Assembly: GCF_027158005.1 (NCBI RefSeq)
Contig: NZ_JAPVLQ010000008.1
Location: forward strand, 1 to 64,000
DNA length: 64,000 bases
Reading direction: 5' to 3'
DNA from: Rhodococcus sp. H36-A4
GTDB taxonomy: Bacteria > Actinomycetota > Actinomycetes > Mycobacteriales > Mycobacteriaceae
Below, piece by piece: positions 50,022 through 59,385 of this stretch. The notes under the pieces were generated by a model. The model did no database searches. It was given only the letters and a program-made list of their open reading frames with translations, and was not told where the DNA came from. Each line of letters begins with the position of its first letter. Within the stretch, counting starts at the first letter, position 1. The position numbers were made by a program, and so were the translations under genes.

Positions 50022-51269
50022 CTAGTCGCGCTTTGAATCATCATGCGACCGGGAGTGGCCAGGAAACGAACGCGTCTGTCGTCCGGATCCGATGGTCCGA
50101 TGGCCCGGACCATCGACGACGAAGCGCAGCGCCGCACGCATCGATTCCTCGGCTCGACGCCATATTTCGGTGTTGCGGCGGAGCAATGTATCGTCCTTGC
50201 CCTCTGCGATGGCGTGATCCGCGAGCTCGGCGATGCAAAGGTGCTCCCGCGCACACACCCGGAGGAATTCCAGGATCACGAGTCGATCATGCTCGCAGAC
50301 CGAGGCCACGTGCCGCGGGTCGGGCATCAAGCCCGGCAGGTCCGAGTAGATCAGCGAACGCAGCTCGGCGGGCAAAATCTCCTCTTCGATGGAGGGCTGC
50401 TGCAGCTGGGCTGCCAACGCGTCGCCGCACTCGGAGATGAAACGAACGAACATCCCGAGCCCACGCCCGAGGTGCTCCTCGACCAGTGGTGAGCAGTCGA
50501 TTCTCGTGGTCGCGACCACCGTGTCACCGGGGAATCGGAAATTGATGTCCGGCCAGGAAAGAGCGAGATCTGTAGTGATCGACGTTGCTGCTCGGCACTG
50601 CGGATCGACGTCGAAGGCGATGAACAGTTCCACGACGGGTTCGGTTTCCAACACTCGTAGGTAGGCCGTCCCGCAGTCGAATGGGAACGCGATGTCGCCG
50701 TCGGCGTCTTTGCTCGGCTCGGCGAACATGATCGAGTCGAGTATCGCATCGACCTGCGAGGAAAGCCGATCGTGTGGAGTGGGCGCATCCCAGCCTTCCA
50801 AGGCGGAATCGGTGTCGAAGACCGCCGACGGGGGACTGCCGTCGGCCCAAGCGGCAAGAAACGACGGATGCGTGACGCCGTGGATCTCGCGCAACAGGGT
50901 GGTGATCGCGGCCGACGCAAATTCTGTGTCGTCAGCTGCCGCGAGGACGTACAAGTCGAGTGAGTGGTGCGCTGAGGGGGAGCCGCTGTCGGCACCGTCC
51001 CAGCCTGCGTGTGCCAACATGATGCGATCTTCAGCTGTCATTGCTCGTACGATCGCGCGCCGAAGCGTCACATCGACGCGGACGGCCCCATCGAAACGTC
51101 CGGTGACAGTCAGTGACAGATCGTCGTCGCTGAGCCTCTCGCGTGTAGTCGTGGTGCAGATCGAGAGTGTGTCGCCGCAGCGCATCGCTGCGAAGTAACA
51201 CCCTAGGCGAACAGTGAATCGGATCCATGCTGCGTCGAGTCCGGCATCGAAATCGAGTTCCTCGGACAC
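50022..51269 (-). CDS. TY-Chap-like protein (YbjN/CesT-type chaperone fold), tentative
   Basis: This 415-residue protein has two similar alpha/beta halves. The first begins DAAWIRFTVRLGCYFAAMRCGDTLSI, and the second (after about residue 180) holds the FPFDCGTAYLRVLETEPVVELFIAF and STDLALSWPDINFRF-like strands. This resembles the actinobacterial TY-Chap proteins, thought to act as peptide-binding chaperones, but I could not verify it. The start at 51269 is clear: a full AAGGAGGT lies just upstream of the GTG. It follows TerD's promoter side on the same strand, 55 bp away. Confidence 0.5.
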   Translation of the reverse strand: MSEELDFDAGLDAAWIRFTVRLGCYFAAMRCGDTLSICTTTTRERLSDDDLSLTVTGRFDGAVRVDVTLRRAIVRAMTAEDRIMLAHAGWDGADSGSPSAHHSLDLYVLAAADDTEFASAAITTLLREIHGVTHPSFLAAWADGSPPSAVFDTDSALEGWDAPTPHDRLSSQVDAILDSIMFAEPSKDADGDIAFPFDCGTAYLRVLETEPVVELFIAFDVDPQCRAATSITTDLALSWPDINFRFPGDTVVATTRIDCSPLVEEHLGRGLGMFVRFISECGDALAAQLQQPSIEEEILPAELRSLIYSDLPGLMPDPRHVASVCEHDRLVILEFLRVCAREHLCIAELADHAIAEGKDDTLLRRNTEIWRRAEESMRAALRFVVDGPGHRTIGSGRQTRSFPGHSRSHDDSKRD

Positions 51270-51474
51270 GAGGTACCTCCTTGATGGCACGCGGGAACCG
51301 TGGGTTCAACTGGTCACCGCTATCGAGAGGTACTCGATGCGGGTTCGTTCTTGCCTGATGAATTCAGCTTAGTAGCGTGCTCCGACACTGCAGACCGGCG
51401 AATTCGCCGTATCGTTCTTTGTGGCCACGAACAAGATGGTTGCAAGCGAAAGTTTGGGTGCCGCAGTCTTATTG

Positions 51475-51502
51475 GTCGTGTCATTCAATCGAATGACACG
51501 AC
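51475..51502. promoter_or_regulatory. 11-bp perfect inverted repeat in a 342-bp intergenic region
   Basis: GTCGTGTCATT pairs exactly with AATGACACGAC around a 6-nt loop. It lies in the 51270-51611 gap, 206 bp upstream of the TY-Chap-like gene on the minus strand. There is no U-tract, so an operator or a structured leader is more likely than a terminator. The rest of the gap shows no gene. Confidence 0.5.
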
Positions 51503-51562
51503 TTGTCGGGGATGCCTCGTTTGCGGCGTGTCGAAGCCTTGTATGTGGGTCTACACACGCGA

Positions 51563-51598
51563 AAGGCCGCGCCCGGAATGCTTCCTCGGCGCGGCCTT
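51563..51598. terminator. Terminator of the aldehyde dehydrogenase gene
   Basis: AAGGCCGCGCC pairs with GGCGCGGCCTT (11 bp) around a 14-nt loop, starting 14 nt past the dehydrogenase stop. TTT follows the stem on both strands, so it may work in both directions. Confidence 0.8.
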
Positions 51599-51611
51599 TT
51601 CGATCGGCGGT

Positions 51612-52988
51612 TTACTTCTTGGAGACGCGAACGAGCTTCTTGTTCACGAACTCGTCCATGCCCCAGGGGCCCAGTTCGCGGCCGACACCCGAACGCTTGA
51701 CGCCGCCGAACGGGAGGCCGGGGAGCGTGGTGCCGTGCTCGTTGACAAAGGCCATGCCCACATCGAGTTGCTCTGCCACCGTTCGAGCATTGTCGAGATC
51801 GGTGCTCCAGACCGACCCGCTCAGACCGTACGCGGATGAATTAGCCAGTTCGATTGCCTCCTCGGCGTTCTTGACCTTGTAGATCACGCCCGCAGGCCCG
51901 AACAGCTCTTCGCTGTACGCACGCATATCCGGGGTGACATCGGTCAGGAGAGTCGGCTCGACATATGCGCCGGGGCCATCGATTTTCTTGCCGCCGGTGA
52001 GCAAGGTGGCTCCCTTGTCGACAGCGTCGTCGATCTGCTCGATGAGGTTGTCGGCAGCGGTCTGCGAGGACAATGGGCCCATCGTGGTGTTCTCGTCCAA
52101 CGGATCGCCGGTCTTCGTGGCCGCGAACGATGCGGTCAGTTTGGTGACGAACTCGTCGAAGTACTGCTCGGTGACAATGATGCGCTTGGCGGCGTTGCAG
52201 GCCTGGCCGGCATTGGACAGCCGCGCGCGGGTAGCCGATGCGACGGTGGAGTCCATGTCATCGGAGTCGAGGAGGATGAAGACATCGGATCCGCCGAGTT
52301 CGAGGACGACCTTCTTGAGGTTGCGGCCGGCTGTTTCCGCAACAGAAGTTCCTGCGCGCTCGCTGCCGGTGAGGGACACTCCCTGGACCCTGGGGTCGGC
52401 GATCATGTCTGCGATCTGCTCATTGCTCGCGAAGATGTTGATGTATGCGTCTGCGGGTAGTCCGGCTTGCTGAAAAATTTCCTCCATCAGCAGAGCCGAC
52501 TGCGGACAGTTCGGTGCATGCTTGAGCAGAATTGTGTTGCCGACCATCAAGTTCGGCCCGGCGAAGCGAGCAACCTGGTAGTACGGAAAGTTCCACGGCA
52601 TGACGCCGATGAGTGCACCGATCGGCTTGCGCTGCAAGACGGACTCTTCCGCTCCGGGTACGTCGAGCTTCTCATCCTCGAGCAAAGTCGGGCCGTTGTC
52701 AGCGTAGTACTGGTAGATGGCCGAGGACAGCTGAACCTCGCCCTTTGCTTCTGCGAGTGGCTTGCCCATTTCGACGGAAATGCTTCGCGCGAGCTCGTCG
52801 GCTCGTTCGGTATAGAGGTCGGCGACCTTGTGCAGGATCTCTGCGCGGTGTTTCGGTGACGTCTTACTCCACGTCAGGTAGCCGGAGTGTGCAGCGGCGA
52901 GCGCACGCTCGACACCGGCAGTGTCGAGGGTCTCGAATTCCTTCACGGTCGTGCCGTTGGCAGGATTGACAGTTTTGTAGGTTGTCAT
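51612..52988 (-). CDS. NAD(P)-dependent aldehyde dehydrogenase (succinate-semialdehyde type)
   Basis: This 458-residue enzyme has the ALDH landmarks PWNFPYYQ (about residue 138), LTGSERAG (cofactor loop), the general base in VLELGGSD (about 235) and the catalytic Cys in NAGQACNAAKR (about 269), then EELFGPAG. The overall pattern is closest to succinate-semialdehyde dehydrogenase-like enzymes. The start at 52988 (MTTYKTVNPANG) is the normal family start; 48 extra upstream codons read as noise. It has its own terminator downstream. Confidence 0.9.
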   Translation of the reverse strand: MTTYKTVNPANGTTVKEFETLDTAGVERALAAAHSGYLTWSKTSPKHRAEILHKVADLYTERADELARSISVEMGKPLAEAKGEVQLSSAIYQYYADNGPTLLEDEKLDVPGAEESVLQRKPIGALIGVMPWNFPYYQVARFAGPNLMVGNTILLKHAPNCPQSALLMEEIFQQAGLPADAYINIFASNEQIADMIADPRVQGVSLTGSERAGTSVAETAGRNLKKVVLELGGSDVFILLDSDDMDSTVASATRARLSNAGQACNAAKRIIVTEQYFDEFVTKLTASFAATKTGDPLDENTTMGPLSSQTAADNLIEQIDDAVDKGATLLTGGKKIDGPGAYVEPTLLTDVTPDMRAYSEELFGPAGVIYKVKNAEEAIELANSSAYGLSGSVWSTDLDNARTVAEQLDVGMAFVNEHGTTLPGLPFGGVKRSGVGRELGPWGMDEFVNKKLVRVSKK

Positions 52989-53103
52989 ACCCGATTCAAC
53001 AGGATGTGGGTCTCTCGTTGTTCCAATTCGAGCATGCCAATCGTCGCGCAGCTGGTCAGCAGGGGTAGAGGATGCTTTCACGTTCCGATCACGTCGTGAT
53101 GCT

Positions 53104-54549
53104 TCACAGGGTGCGCACCCTGATGAGCCCACTGAGCGTGCCCTGTAGGTACTCGCCCCTCGAAGTGATGAGTCCTGACGTCTGCAGCGTGTCGTTCACT
53201 ACCGAGCCCGGCAACTGCGCAGTGTCCAGCACCGAACCGGTAATGGGATCGATCACCGTGTACTCGTATCCGTCCAACGCCGAGGTAGCGGCGGACGACA
53301 GTGGAAGAACCTGACGGGTCACGGTGTACAGGTTGCCGTCCGCTGTGGACAGGCGCGGCACGGCGGCGCTACGCACTTCGTTATCCCACACTGTGTGGCA
53401 ACCGGAGCCGCCGAGGTCGACCCGCGTCATCCCTCCGGTGAAGGGTGCTGTGGCCGGCACCGCGGGGCCGGCGTCCGCGGGCACCCTGGGGTACGGGTAT
53501 CCATATGTGCTGGCCACGAATACCGACTTACCGACGCCGATCGGTGAGTTCTCGCTACCCGGGCCTCCGGTGGTGAGGACGGGTTGCGAGCACACGAGCT
53601 CTCCGGTCGAAGCGCGATATACCTGCAGCGCTACTTGAGCGTCGGCATTGTCGACGACGGTGAGGTAGTCGGCTCCGGTGGTCGGGCCGAAGTATGTCGG
53701 TGTGGAGCCGGTGCCCCAGCTCAACTGGCCGGGCTTACGCGCGCTACCGCGATCGTAGGGGGCACGCCAATCTATCTCCGGAGCGCCGTTGTCGGCGCTG
53801 AGCTGGTAGAGCGCGTGGGTGGTGGCTACCGCAACCCCGCTGGTGGAGCTGGAGATGCTGTTTGCGACGTGCTCGCCTGCGGGTAGTTGCAGGGTTCCAA
53901 CGGTGTCGGTGCCGTCCACGATACCGACTCGGCCGTCGCCGGTGGCGAACCAGATGTTGCCCTGCCAATCCGGTACGAGCCCGGTCACGTTGTCGCCGTG
54001 GGGGATTGCCGCGGTCAAGTCGACGGACCGATCGATGGTCAGCGTCCAGATGCCCAGTGGCGTCCGGTGGTGCCCCACTCGGACGACCATGCGGTCGCCG
54101 CCGACAGCGACGAGTCGGTCGGCGTTGTCGAGGAAGGCGTACACCCCGCCGAGGAGGCTGCCCTTCGGAAGTGCGAGGTTCGCGACCGATGCCGCTGCAC
54201 CGGTGCCGAGTACCGCGGTGTCGATCAGGTGCACGATCGGTGTCTGGTCGAGGATTGCGGTGCACAGCGCGAGAACCATCCCGTCGGAACCTTCCAACAG
54301 GGTTGGGCAGGCGGCAGCCAACGGCAGCGAGTCCACCGTGAGCGGTCCGCCGGGACCGGCGAGATGTGTCGCGTCGGAGGAACCGGCATCGCCATGCATC
54401 GTGGATGTGCCGACGGGACCGAGGAATGGGTTGGCAGGGGCGAGGGGACCCCAAGTGGGCTGCGCCGAAGCGACACCACCACCGACGGTGGCCATCAGGG
54501 CGAAGGTGAGTGCGAAAAGGAACAGCGCCTGCTGGGACTGCCGGTTCAC
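53104..54549 (-). CDS. Secreted beta-propeller-like protein
   Basis: This 481-residue exported protein has a signal peptide (ALFLFALTFALMATVGGGV, with cleavage near ASAQP) and a mature region made of repeated beta-blade-like segments (NVTGLVPDWQGNIWFATGDGRVGIVDG, SSSTSGVAVATTHALYQLSADNG, a late VPRLSTADGNLYTVTRQ). This suggests a PQQ-like or SMP-30-like propeller. No catalytic motif is recognised. It lies 46 nt downstream of a TetR gene that is itself coupled to a P450, so the three are probably co-transcribed, and it may handle the P450 substrate outside the cell (inference). Confidence 0.72.
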   Translation of the reverse strand: MNRQSQQALFLFALTFALMATVGGGVASAQPTWGPLAPANPFLGPVGTSTMHGDAGSSDATHLAGPGGPLTVDSLPLAAACPTLLEGSDGMVLALCTAILDQTPIVHLIDTAVLGTGAAASVANLALPKGSLLGGVYAFLDNADRLVAVGGDRMVVRVGHHRTPLGIWTLTIDRSVDLTAAIPHGDNVTGLVPDWQGNIWFATGDGRVGIVDGTDTVGTLQLPAGEHVANSISSSTSGVAVATTHALYQLSADNGAPEIDWRAPYDRGSARKPGQLSWGTGSTPTYFGPTTGADYLTVVDNADAQVALQVYRASTGELVCSQPVLTTGGPGSENSPIGVGKSVFVASTYGYPYPRVPADAGPAVPATAPFTGGMTRVDLGGSGCHTVWDNEVRSAAVPRLSTADGNLYTVTRQVLPLSSAATSALDGYEYTVIDPITGSVLDTAQLPGSVVNDTLQTSGLITSRGEYLQGTLSGLIRVRTL

Positions 54550-54595
54550 GATTGCTCCCTCCTTCCGTGCCTCGATGCGATGCGATGCGATGCGG

Positions 54596-55183
54596 TCAGA
54601 ACGGTGCCAGCAAGGCCGGCACCACGAACTGTTCGATCATGGCGCGTTCGTCGGCCTCGTCGGCGCCGGGGACGGTGAGCAGCGACACGATCACCCGAAC
54701 CAGCCACCGGGAGCGTCGGAAGAGCTCTTGTTGGTCGCCGGTCCCGGCGTCGGCGAGCAATTCTGCGCCCAGCACCTCGATAACCTCCGAGGTGTTGGCG
54801 ATTTCGGAGGCGATGGCTGCATCGCCGAGTCCGAACCAGGCGGCCAGGATCGGTGTCGCGCGTACCTCTCGTAACGCACCGAGTGTTGCCTCGACGACGC
54901 GTCGTCGCGGGTCGGCGACTGTGGCGACCTGCTCCGCCAGCTGCTTGCCTAGCCGTCGGGCCTCCCGGTGTACGAAGGCCAGGTGCAGTGCTCGACGGTT
55001 CTCGAAGTACCGGTACAGCGTTGCCCGCGAACATCCTGCGGTCTTCGCGATCTCGGCCATACCGGTGGTCGCCACACCGCGCACCACGAAAAGCTCCGCG
55101 GCAGCGTCGAGGATTCGTTCTGCCGCGATTTCGGTGCGCTCGTCACGCAGCCAGGGTGAGGTCGCTGCATCGGGTCCTGCCAT
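54596..55183 (-). CDS. TetR-family regulator in a P450 operon
   Basis: This 195-residue regulator has a TetR HTH (AAERILDAAAELFVVRGVATTGMAEIAKTAGCSRATLYRYFENR, about residues 22-64) and a helical ligand domain. The ATG at 55183 shares its A with the P450 stop (TGATG), so translation is coupled. It is the second gene after the P450 and may bind the palindrome at 56425-56443 upstream of it. A GTG at 55189 would add two residues. Confidence 0.88.
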   Translation of the reverse strand: MAGPDAATSPWLRDERTEIAAERILDAAAELFVVRGVATTGMAEIAKTAGCSRATLYRYFENRRALHLAFVHREARRLGKQLAEQVATVADPRRRVVEATLGALREVRATPILAAWFGLGDAAIASEIANTSEVIEVLGAELLADAGTGDQQELFRRSRWLVRVIVSLLTVPGADEADERAMIEQFVVPALLAPF

Positions 55184-56415
55184 CAGCACACCGCGAACGG
55201 CACGTGGGTGGGCCGACGCACATAGTTGCCGGGCGCGTACTCGACGGCGTCGATGTCGACGGTGAAGTCCGGATATCTCAGCAGTAGTTCCTCGAGCGCG
55301 ACGCGGGCCTGCATCCGTGCGGCGGCTGCGCCGAGACAGTGGTGGGCTCCGTGGCTGAAGGTCAAAATCTGGCGCGGAGCACGCAGCACATCGAACTCCT
55401 CCGCGTCGGGGCCGTACACACGCGAGTCGAGATTGGCGGACCCGTAGACGAGCAGGACCTTACGTCCCGCTGGGATGGTGACGCCCTCGATGGTGACGTC
55501 GAGTGTGGTGGTGCGGGCCAAGCCCTGCACCGGTGAGGTCAGGCGTAGCAATTCCTCGACAGCGTCGGGAATCCGAGACGGGTCGTCGAGCAACAGCGCC
55601 CGCTGGTCGGGTCGCTGGGTCAGCAGTTGGACTGCGCCGCCGAGCATCCCGGTCGTGGTGTCGTTACCGCCGGTGACCATGGTGAAGGCGAACCCGAGGA
55701 TGGACAGCAGCCCGGAGATGTCTCCGTCGGCGCCGACCCCCGCGCCGACCAGATGCGAAATGGTGTCGTCACCGGCTTGTCCGGCCGCGGACTCTGCTCG
55801 GCGGCGTTCGATCAATGCGCCGAAGTAGCCCATCAGGTCACCCACGGCAGCCGCTGCGTCGAGGGTGTTGCCAGTCGCGGTAGCTGCGACAATCGAGTCG
55901 GTCCAGCCGTCGAACCTGTCGCGATCCTCGGCCGGGACGCCCAGGTAGTGCGCGACGACCATGCTCGGGAGCGGTTTGAACAGCGTCGTGACGATGTCTC
56001 CGCTGCCGGCGGCGCGTAGTCCTTCCAGTCGTTCGACGACGAACTCGCGGACGGCAGGCTCGACGGAGTCGACCTGCCGAGGGGTGAAACCGCGGGCGAC
56101 GAGGCGCCGAAACTCGGTGTGCTGCGGCGGGTCCTGCATCACCATCGGCGGGTTGTCGCGCATGCCGATCTTGTCCAGCTCACCGTATTGCGTGGTCAGA
56201 CCTTCCGCGGAGGAGAAGCTCTCGTGATCGCGGGCTGCGGCGTATACATCGGCGTGTCGGGTGAGCACCCAGTAGTCGTTATCGGGCGATCCAGCCGGCA
56301 CTACATGGTGCACGGGATCGCGATCGCGCAGCGCCGTGTACATGCCGAACGGGTTGCGCCACGTCTCACCGGAGGGCGGCACGTACGAGGCCTCAGAGGA
56401 CAATATGCTCGACAT
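55183..56415 (-). CDS. Cytochrome P450
   Basis: This 410-residue soluble bacterial P450 has the I-helix oxygen-activation motif TGGNDTTT, an ExxR in VEELLRL, and the heme-binding loop FSHGAHHCLG with the axial Cys at about residue 358. It needs an outside ferredoxin, and none is coded nearby. The sequence MQDPPQHTEFRRLV is typical of CYP families acting on fatty acids, terpenoids or sterols; the substrate is unknown. ATG 56415 is chosen: it lies just 7 nt after a possible -10 element and there is no ribosome-binding site, so the mRNA is probably leaderless. An upstream TTG at 56433 is unlikely. Confidence 0.9.
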   Translation of the reverse strand: MSSILSSEASYVPPSGETWRNPFGMYTALRDRDPVHHVVPAGSPDNDYWVLTRHADVYAAARDHESFSSAEGLTTQYGELDKIGMRDNPPMVMQDPPQHTEFRRLVARGFTPRQVDSVEPAVREFVVERLEGLRAAGSGDIVTTLFKPLPSMVVAHYLGVPAEDRDRFDGWTDSIVAATATGNTLDAAAAVGDLMGYFGALIERRRAESAAGQAGDDTISHLVGAGVGADGDISGLLSILGFAFTMVTGGNDTTTGMLGGAVQLLTQRPDQRALLLDDPSRIPDAVEELLRLTSPVQGLARTTTLDVTIEGVTIPAGRKVLLVYGSANLDSRVYGPDAEEFDVLRAPRQILTFSHGAHHCLGAAAARMQARVALEELLLRYPDFTVDIDAVEYAPGNYVRRPTHVPFAVC

Positions 56416-56424
56416 GTATCGACA

Positions 56425-56450
56425 ATGAGACAAACAGCCTCATATGTCAA
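56425..56450 (-). promoter_or_regulatory. Promoter with overlapping TetR-type operator for the P450 operon
   Basis: TTGACA (56450-56445 on the minus strand) is a good -35; a weak -10 (CATTGT) follows 17 nt later. An imperfect palindrome with arms ATGAGRC/GCCTCAT (56425-56443) covers the spacer. This placement suits repression by the TetR protein of the operon. Confidence 0.5.
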
Positions 56451-56453
56451 TAG

Positions 56454-56502
56454 AAAAAACCCTCCGGTGTTCGCGTAGACCGACTATGCGAACACCGGAG
56501 GG
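56454..56502 (-). terminator. Strong terminator of the clpC-like gene
   Basis: A perfect 15-bp GC-rich stem (arms 56460-56474 and 56488-56502, 13-nt loop) is followed on the minus strand by six T residues, 10 nt after the Clp stop codon. It also insulates the P450 promoter from readthrough. Confidence 0.92.
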
Positions 56503-56511
56503 GGAGTGGAA

Positions 56512-58923
56512 TCAACCTACGGTCAGGGCTAATTCGTCATCTGCGACGTCGACCGACACCGAGCCGCCCTCGGCAAGAACGTCGTCGAGTAGCAGGTCGG
56601 CGATACGGTCGTCCAGCGAGCGTTGGATCGACCGACGCAACGGACGTGCACCGAACTCGGGTTGATGCCCGTTCGAGGCGAGCCAGTCGACGGCCGCGTC
56701 GCTGAACTTGATCTCGATACCCCTGGCCGACAGACGCTCTCGGCTCTCCTGCAGCATCAGATCGGTGATCGTATGCAGCTGCTCGGTGTCGAGCTTGCGG
56801 AAGACGACGATTTCGTCGATCCGGTTGAGGAACTCGGGGCGCATTGCTTCCCGTAGCCGTCCCATCACCCGATCTCGAATCGGCTTCTCGTCCTGAGCGC
56901 CGGTGGTGAAGCCCAGTCCGCCCGACTTGCTCGAGATGAATTCCGACCCCAAGTTACTGGTCATGATCACCACAGTGTTGCGGAAGTTGACCGTGCGGCC
57001 CTGGCCATCGGTCAGACGGCCGTCGTCGAGCACCTGTAGCAACGTGTCGAACACGTCCGGGTGTGCCTTCTCGATCTCGTCGAGAAGGATCACCGAATAC
57101 GGATTGCGCCTAACCTGCTCGGTGAGCTGCCCCGCCTCGCCGTAGCCGACGTAACCGGGAGGGGCACCGACGAGTCGACTCACGGTGTGGCGTTCGCCGA
57201 ATTCGCTCATGTCCAGACGCACCATCTTCTTCTCGTCACCGAACAATGAAGCAGCCAATGCCTTTGCGAGCTCGGTCTTTCCGACTCCGGTCGGACCGAG
57301 GAACAAGAAGCTGCCGACGGGGCGGTTCGGGTCACTCATGCCGGTCCGGCTGCGGCGCACCGCACGTGAGATTGCCTTGACGGCCTCATCTTGTCCGACG
57401 ACGCGCTCGTGCAATTCCGATTCGAGCAACCGCAGCCGTTCCTTCTCCGCCTGCGTCATCTGGCTCGCGGGGATGCCCGTTGCACGGGAAACCACGAATG
57501 CGATGTCGGTCGCCGTCACCTCGGGTACGTCTTCTTCGGATTTGGTGCCGTTCAGACGCCCCTGGAGTTTCACGGCTTCGTCGCGGATGTGCGACGCGCG
57601 TTCGTAGTCCTCGTCGGAGATCGCCTTTGCCTTGTCGACTTCCAAAACGGTGAGTTGCTCTTCGATCGCTTCCTTGTCGATGCTCGGGGTGCTCAACTGC
57701 ATACGAGCACCGGCTTGGTCGAGCAGGTCGATCGCCTTGTCCGGCAGGAACCGGTCGCCGATGTAGCGATCGGACAACTCGACGGCAGCAGTGATCGCAT
57801 CGTCGGTGTAGCGGACGCCGTGGTGTTCTTCGTAGCGGGTCCGTAGGCCGGTCAGAATCGCAACAGCGTCCTCGACGCTCGGTTCGGGAACCGTGACGGG
57901 TTGGAATCGGCGTTCGAGGGCCGGATCCTTCTCGATGTGGGTGCGGTACTCGTCGAGTGTGGTTGCACCGACGATGTGCAGTTCACCGCGAGCGAGCTTG
58001 GGCTTGAGGATGTTTCCGGCATCCATGGCACCTTCGGCGCCACCGCCTGCCCCGGCGATCGTGTGGACCTCGTCGATGAAGACGATGAGTTCGTCTTTGT
58101 GCGCGACGATTTCGTCTATCACCTTGGTGAGGCGTTCCTCGAAGTCACCGCGGTACCGAGTGCCCGCCACCATGGACGACAGGTCGAGTTGCACGATCCG
58201 CTTGCCGTTCAGGCGATCCGGGACCTCACCGTCGACGATGCGTTGTGCAAGCCCTTCGACGACGGCAGTCTTGCCGACGCCTGCTTCGCCGACGAGAACA
58301 GGATTGTTCTTGGTGCGGCGCGAGAGGATCTCGATGGTTTGTTGAATCTCGTCGGAGCGTCCGATGACCGGGTCGATCCCGCCGTCGCGAGCGCGTTGGG
58401 TGAGGTCGACGCCGTACTTGTCGAGTGTCGGGGTGTCGGAGTTCGATTCGGAAGCCACCGAGCCACCCTTGAGCGCAGTCTGCAGCCCTTCGGGTGTGAT
58501 GCCCTCCGAGGCGAGCAGTCGACCAGCGATCTGCTCGAGGTCGGCTGCGAAGGACACGAAGAGATGCTCGGGGTCGATGTACGTCGAGCCCAGTGTCTGG
58601 GCAATGTGATGGGCCTCGAGGATGGCGGTCTTGAGGGTGCTGCTCAATCCGGTGGCGTTGGCGGGTGTTTGAGCGCGCGACTGCGGTAGGCGGAGTTCGA
58701 CGGCGTCGACGACGGCGTCGGGCTGGGCACCTGCGCGCTGCATCAGGTTGCGGATGGGGTCGTTCTGCGCCATGACGTGAAGAACGTGGAGCGCATCCAG
58801 TTCAGCGTCGCCGCGACCTGCTGCGAAGGTGGCTGCGTCGCCGATGAGGGACTGGGTGGACCTGCTCATCAGACGGCTGATATCGATGCGACGAGGACCT
58901 TCTGGTCCCAGGTAAGCCGGCAT
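56512..58923 (-). CDS. ClpC-type AAA+ unfoldase (Clp ATP-binding subunit)
   Basis: This 803-residue Hsp100 protein has an N-terminal Clp-N double repeat (about residues 20-150), D1 ATPase with GEAGVGKT (about 212) and [12 protein letters not shown], a short M-domain with the UVR-like [18 protein letters not shown], and D2 ATPase with GPTGVGKTE (about 542). The GGLGF loop in D2 is the ClpP-binding tripeptide, so it likely feeds substrates to ClpP. The short M-domain separates it from ClpB. It begins with an unusual [19 protein letters not shown] and is probably a second ClpC besides the essential ClpC1. AGGAGG 7 nt upstream fixes the start at 58923. A partial HAIR-like element lies at 58942-58962. 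Confidence 0.9.
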   Translation of the reverse strand: MPAYLGPEGPRRIDISRLMSRSTQSLIGDAATFAAGRGDAELDALHVLHVMAQNDPIRNLMQRAGAQPDAVVDAVELRLPQSRAQTPANATGLSSTLKTAILEAHHIAQTLGSTYIDPEHLFVSFAADLEQIAGRLLASEGITPEGLQTALKGGSVASESNSDTPTLDKYGVDLTQRARDGGIDPVIGRSDEIQQTIEILSRRTKNNPVLVGEAGVGKTAVVEGLAQRIVDGEVPDRLNGKRIVQLDLSSMVAGTRYRGDFEERLTKVIDEIVAHKDELIVFIDEVHTIAGAGGGAEGAMDAGNILKPKLARGELHIVGATTLDEYRTHIEKDPALERRFQPVTVPEPSVEDAVAILTGLRTRYEEHHGVRYTDDAITAAVELSDRYIGDRFLPDKAIDLLDQAGARMQLSTPSIDKEAIEEQLTVLEVDKAKAISDEDYERASHIRDEAVKLQGRLNGTKSEEDVPEVTATDIAFVVSRATGIPASQMTQAEKERLRLLESELHERVVGQDEAVKAISRAVRRSRTGMSDPNRPVGSFLFLGPTGVGKTELAKALAASLFGDEKKMVRLDMSEFGERHTVSRLVGAPPGYVGYGEAGQLTEQVRRNPYSVILLDEIEKAHPDVFDTLLQVLDDGRLTDGQGRTVNFRNTVVIMTSNLGSEFISSKSGGLGFTTGAQDEKPIRDRVMGRLREAMRPEFLNRIDEIVVFRKLDTEQLHTITDLMLQESRERLSARGIEIKFSDAAVDWLASNGHQPEFGARPLRRSIQRSLDDRIADLLLDDVLAEGGSVSVDVADDELALTVG

Positions 58924-59042
58924 TGAGTTCCTCCTAGAAAGGGTGAGCGTCTTCGACTCAACTAACATGCGTAGGAGTGATTCAATTCCCGAAGGCATTT
59001 TTCGCCGCCCGACCCCGCCTGACCGCTTGCTAAGGTCGACCG

Positions 59043-59375
59043 GTGTCCAGCCCTCAGCGCAAGATCCTCAGGCGCATCGTCGTGGCCGTCGTCGCGCTCT
59101 GTGCAGCGTTCTTGGCCTTCGACGGGCTGACGAACGGCAACTGGTACGCAGTCGGCTTCGCCGTTTTCGCAGCGGTCATGCTGCTCGACTGGCTCCGGCC
59201 GACCTCGGAAGCGGTCGAGCCCGTCGACCCGTCGATGGTGCCCGCGGATGATGTCCTCGCTGCCATCAGCGCGACGGACAGTCGGATCCCGGCCATCAAA
59301 CTACTCCGCGAGCACCATCCCGGTCTCGGCCTGAAGGACGCAAAAGACCTGGTCGACGACCAACTCGGCCGATGA
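59043..59375 (+). CDS. Small membrane protein with L7/L12-like C-terminal domain
   Basis: This 110-residue protein has two hydrophobic segments (about residues 10-27 and 32-51). A soluble C terminus reads AIKLLREHHPGLGLKDAKDLVDDQ, which matches the helix pair of the ribosomal protein L7/L12 C-terminal domain. Several actinobacterial membrane proteins carry such tails; the role is unknown. The GTG start at 59043 lies in a gap of 119 bp from the divergent clp gene. Confidence 0.7.
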   Translation: MSSPQRKILRRIVVAVVALCAAFLAFDGLTNGNWYAVGFAVFAAVMLLDWLRPTSEAVEPVDPSMVPADDVLAAISATDSRIPAIKLLREHHPGLGLKDAKDLVDDQLGR

Positions 59376-59385
59376 TGGAGCTGCG

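Noticed and set aside
53088..53100. Short palindrome ATCACGTCGTGAT just past the beta-propeller stop
   Set aside because: Six-base arms at a gene end with no T-run and no promoter role are within chance expectation.
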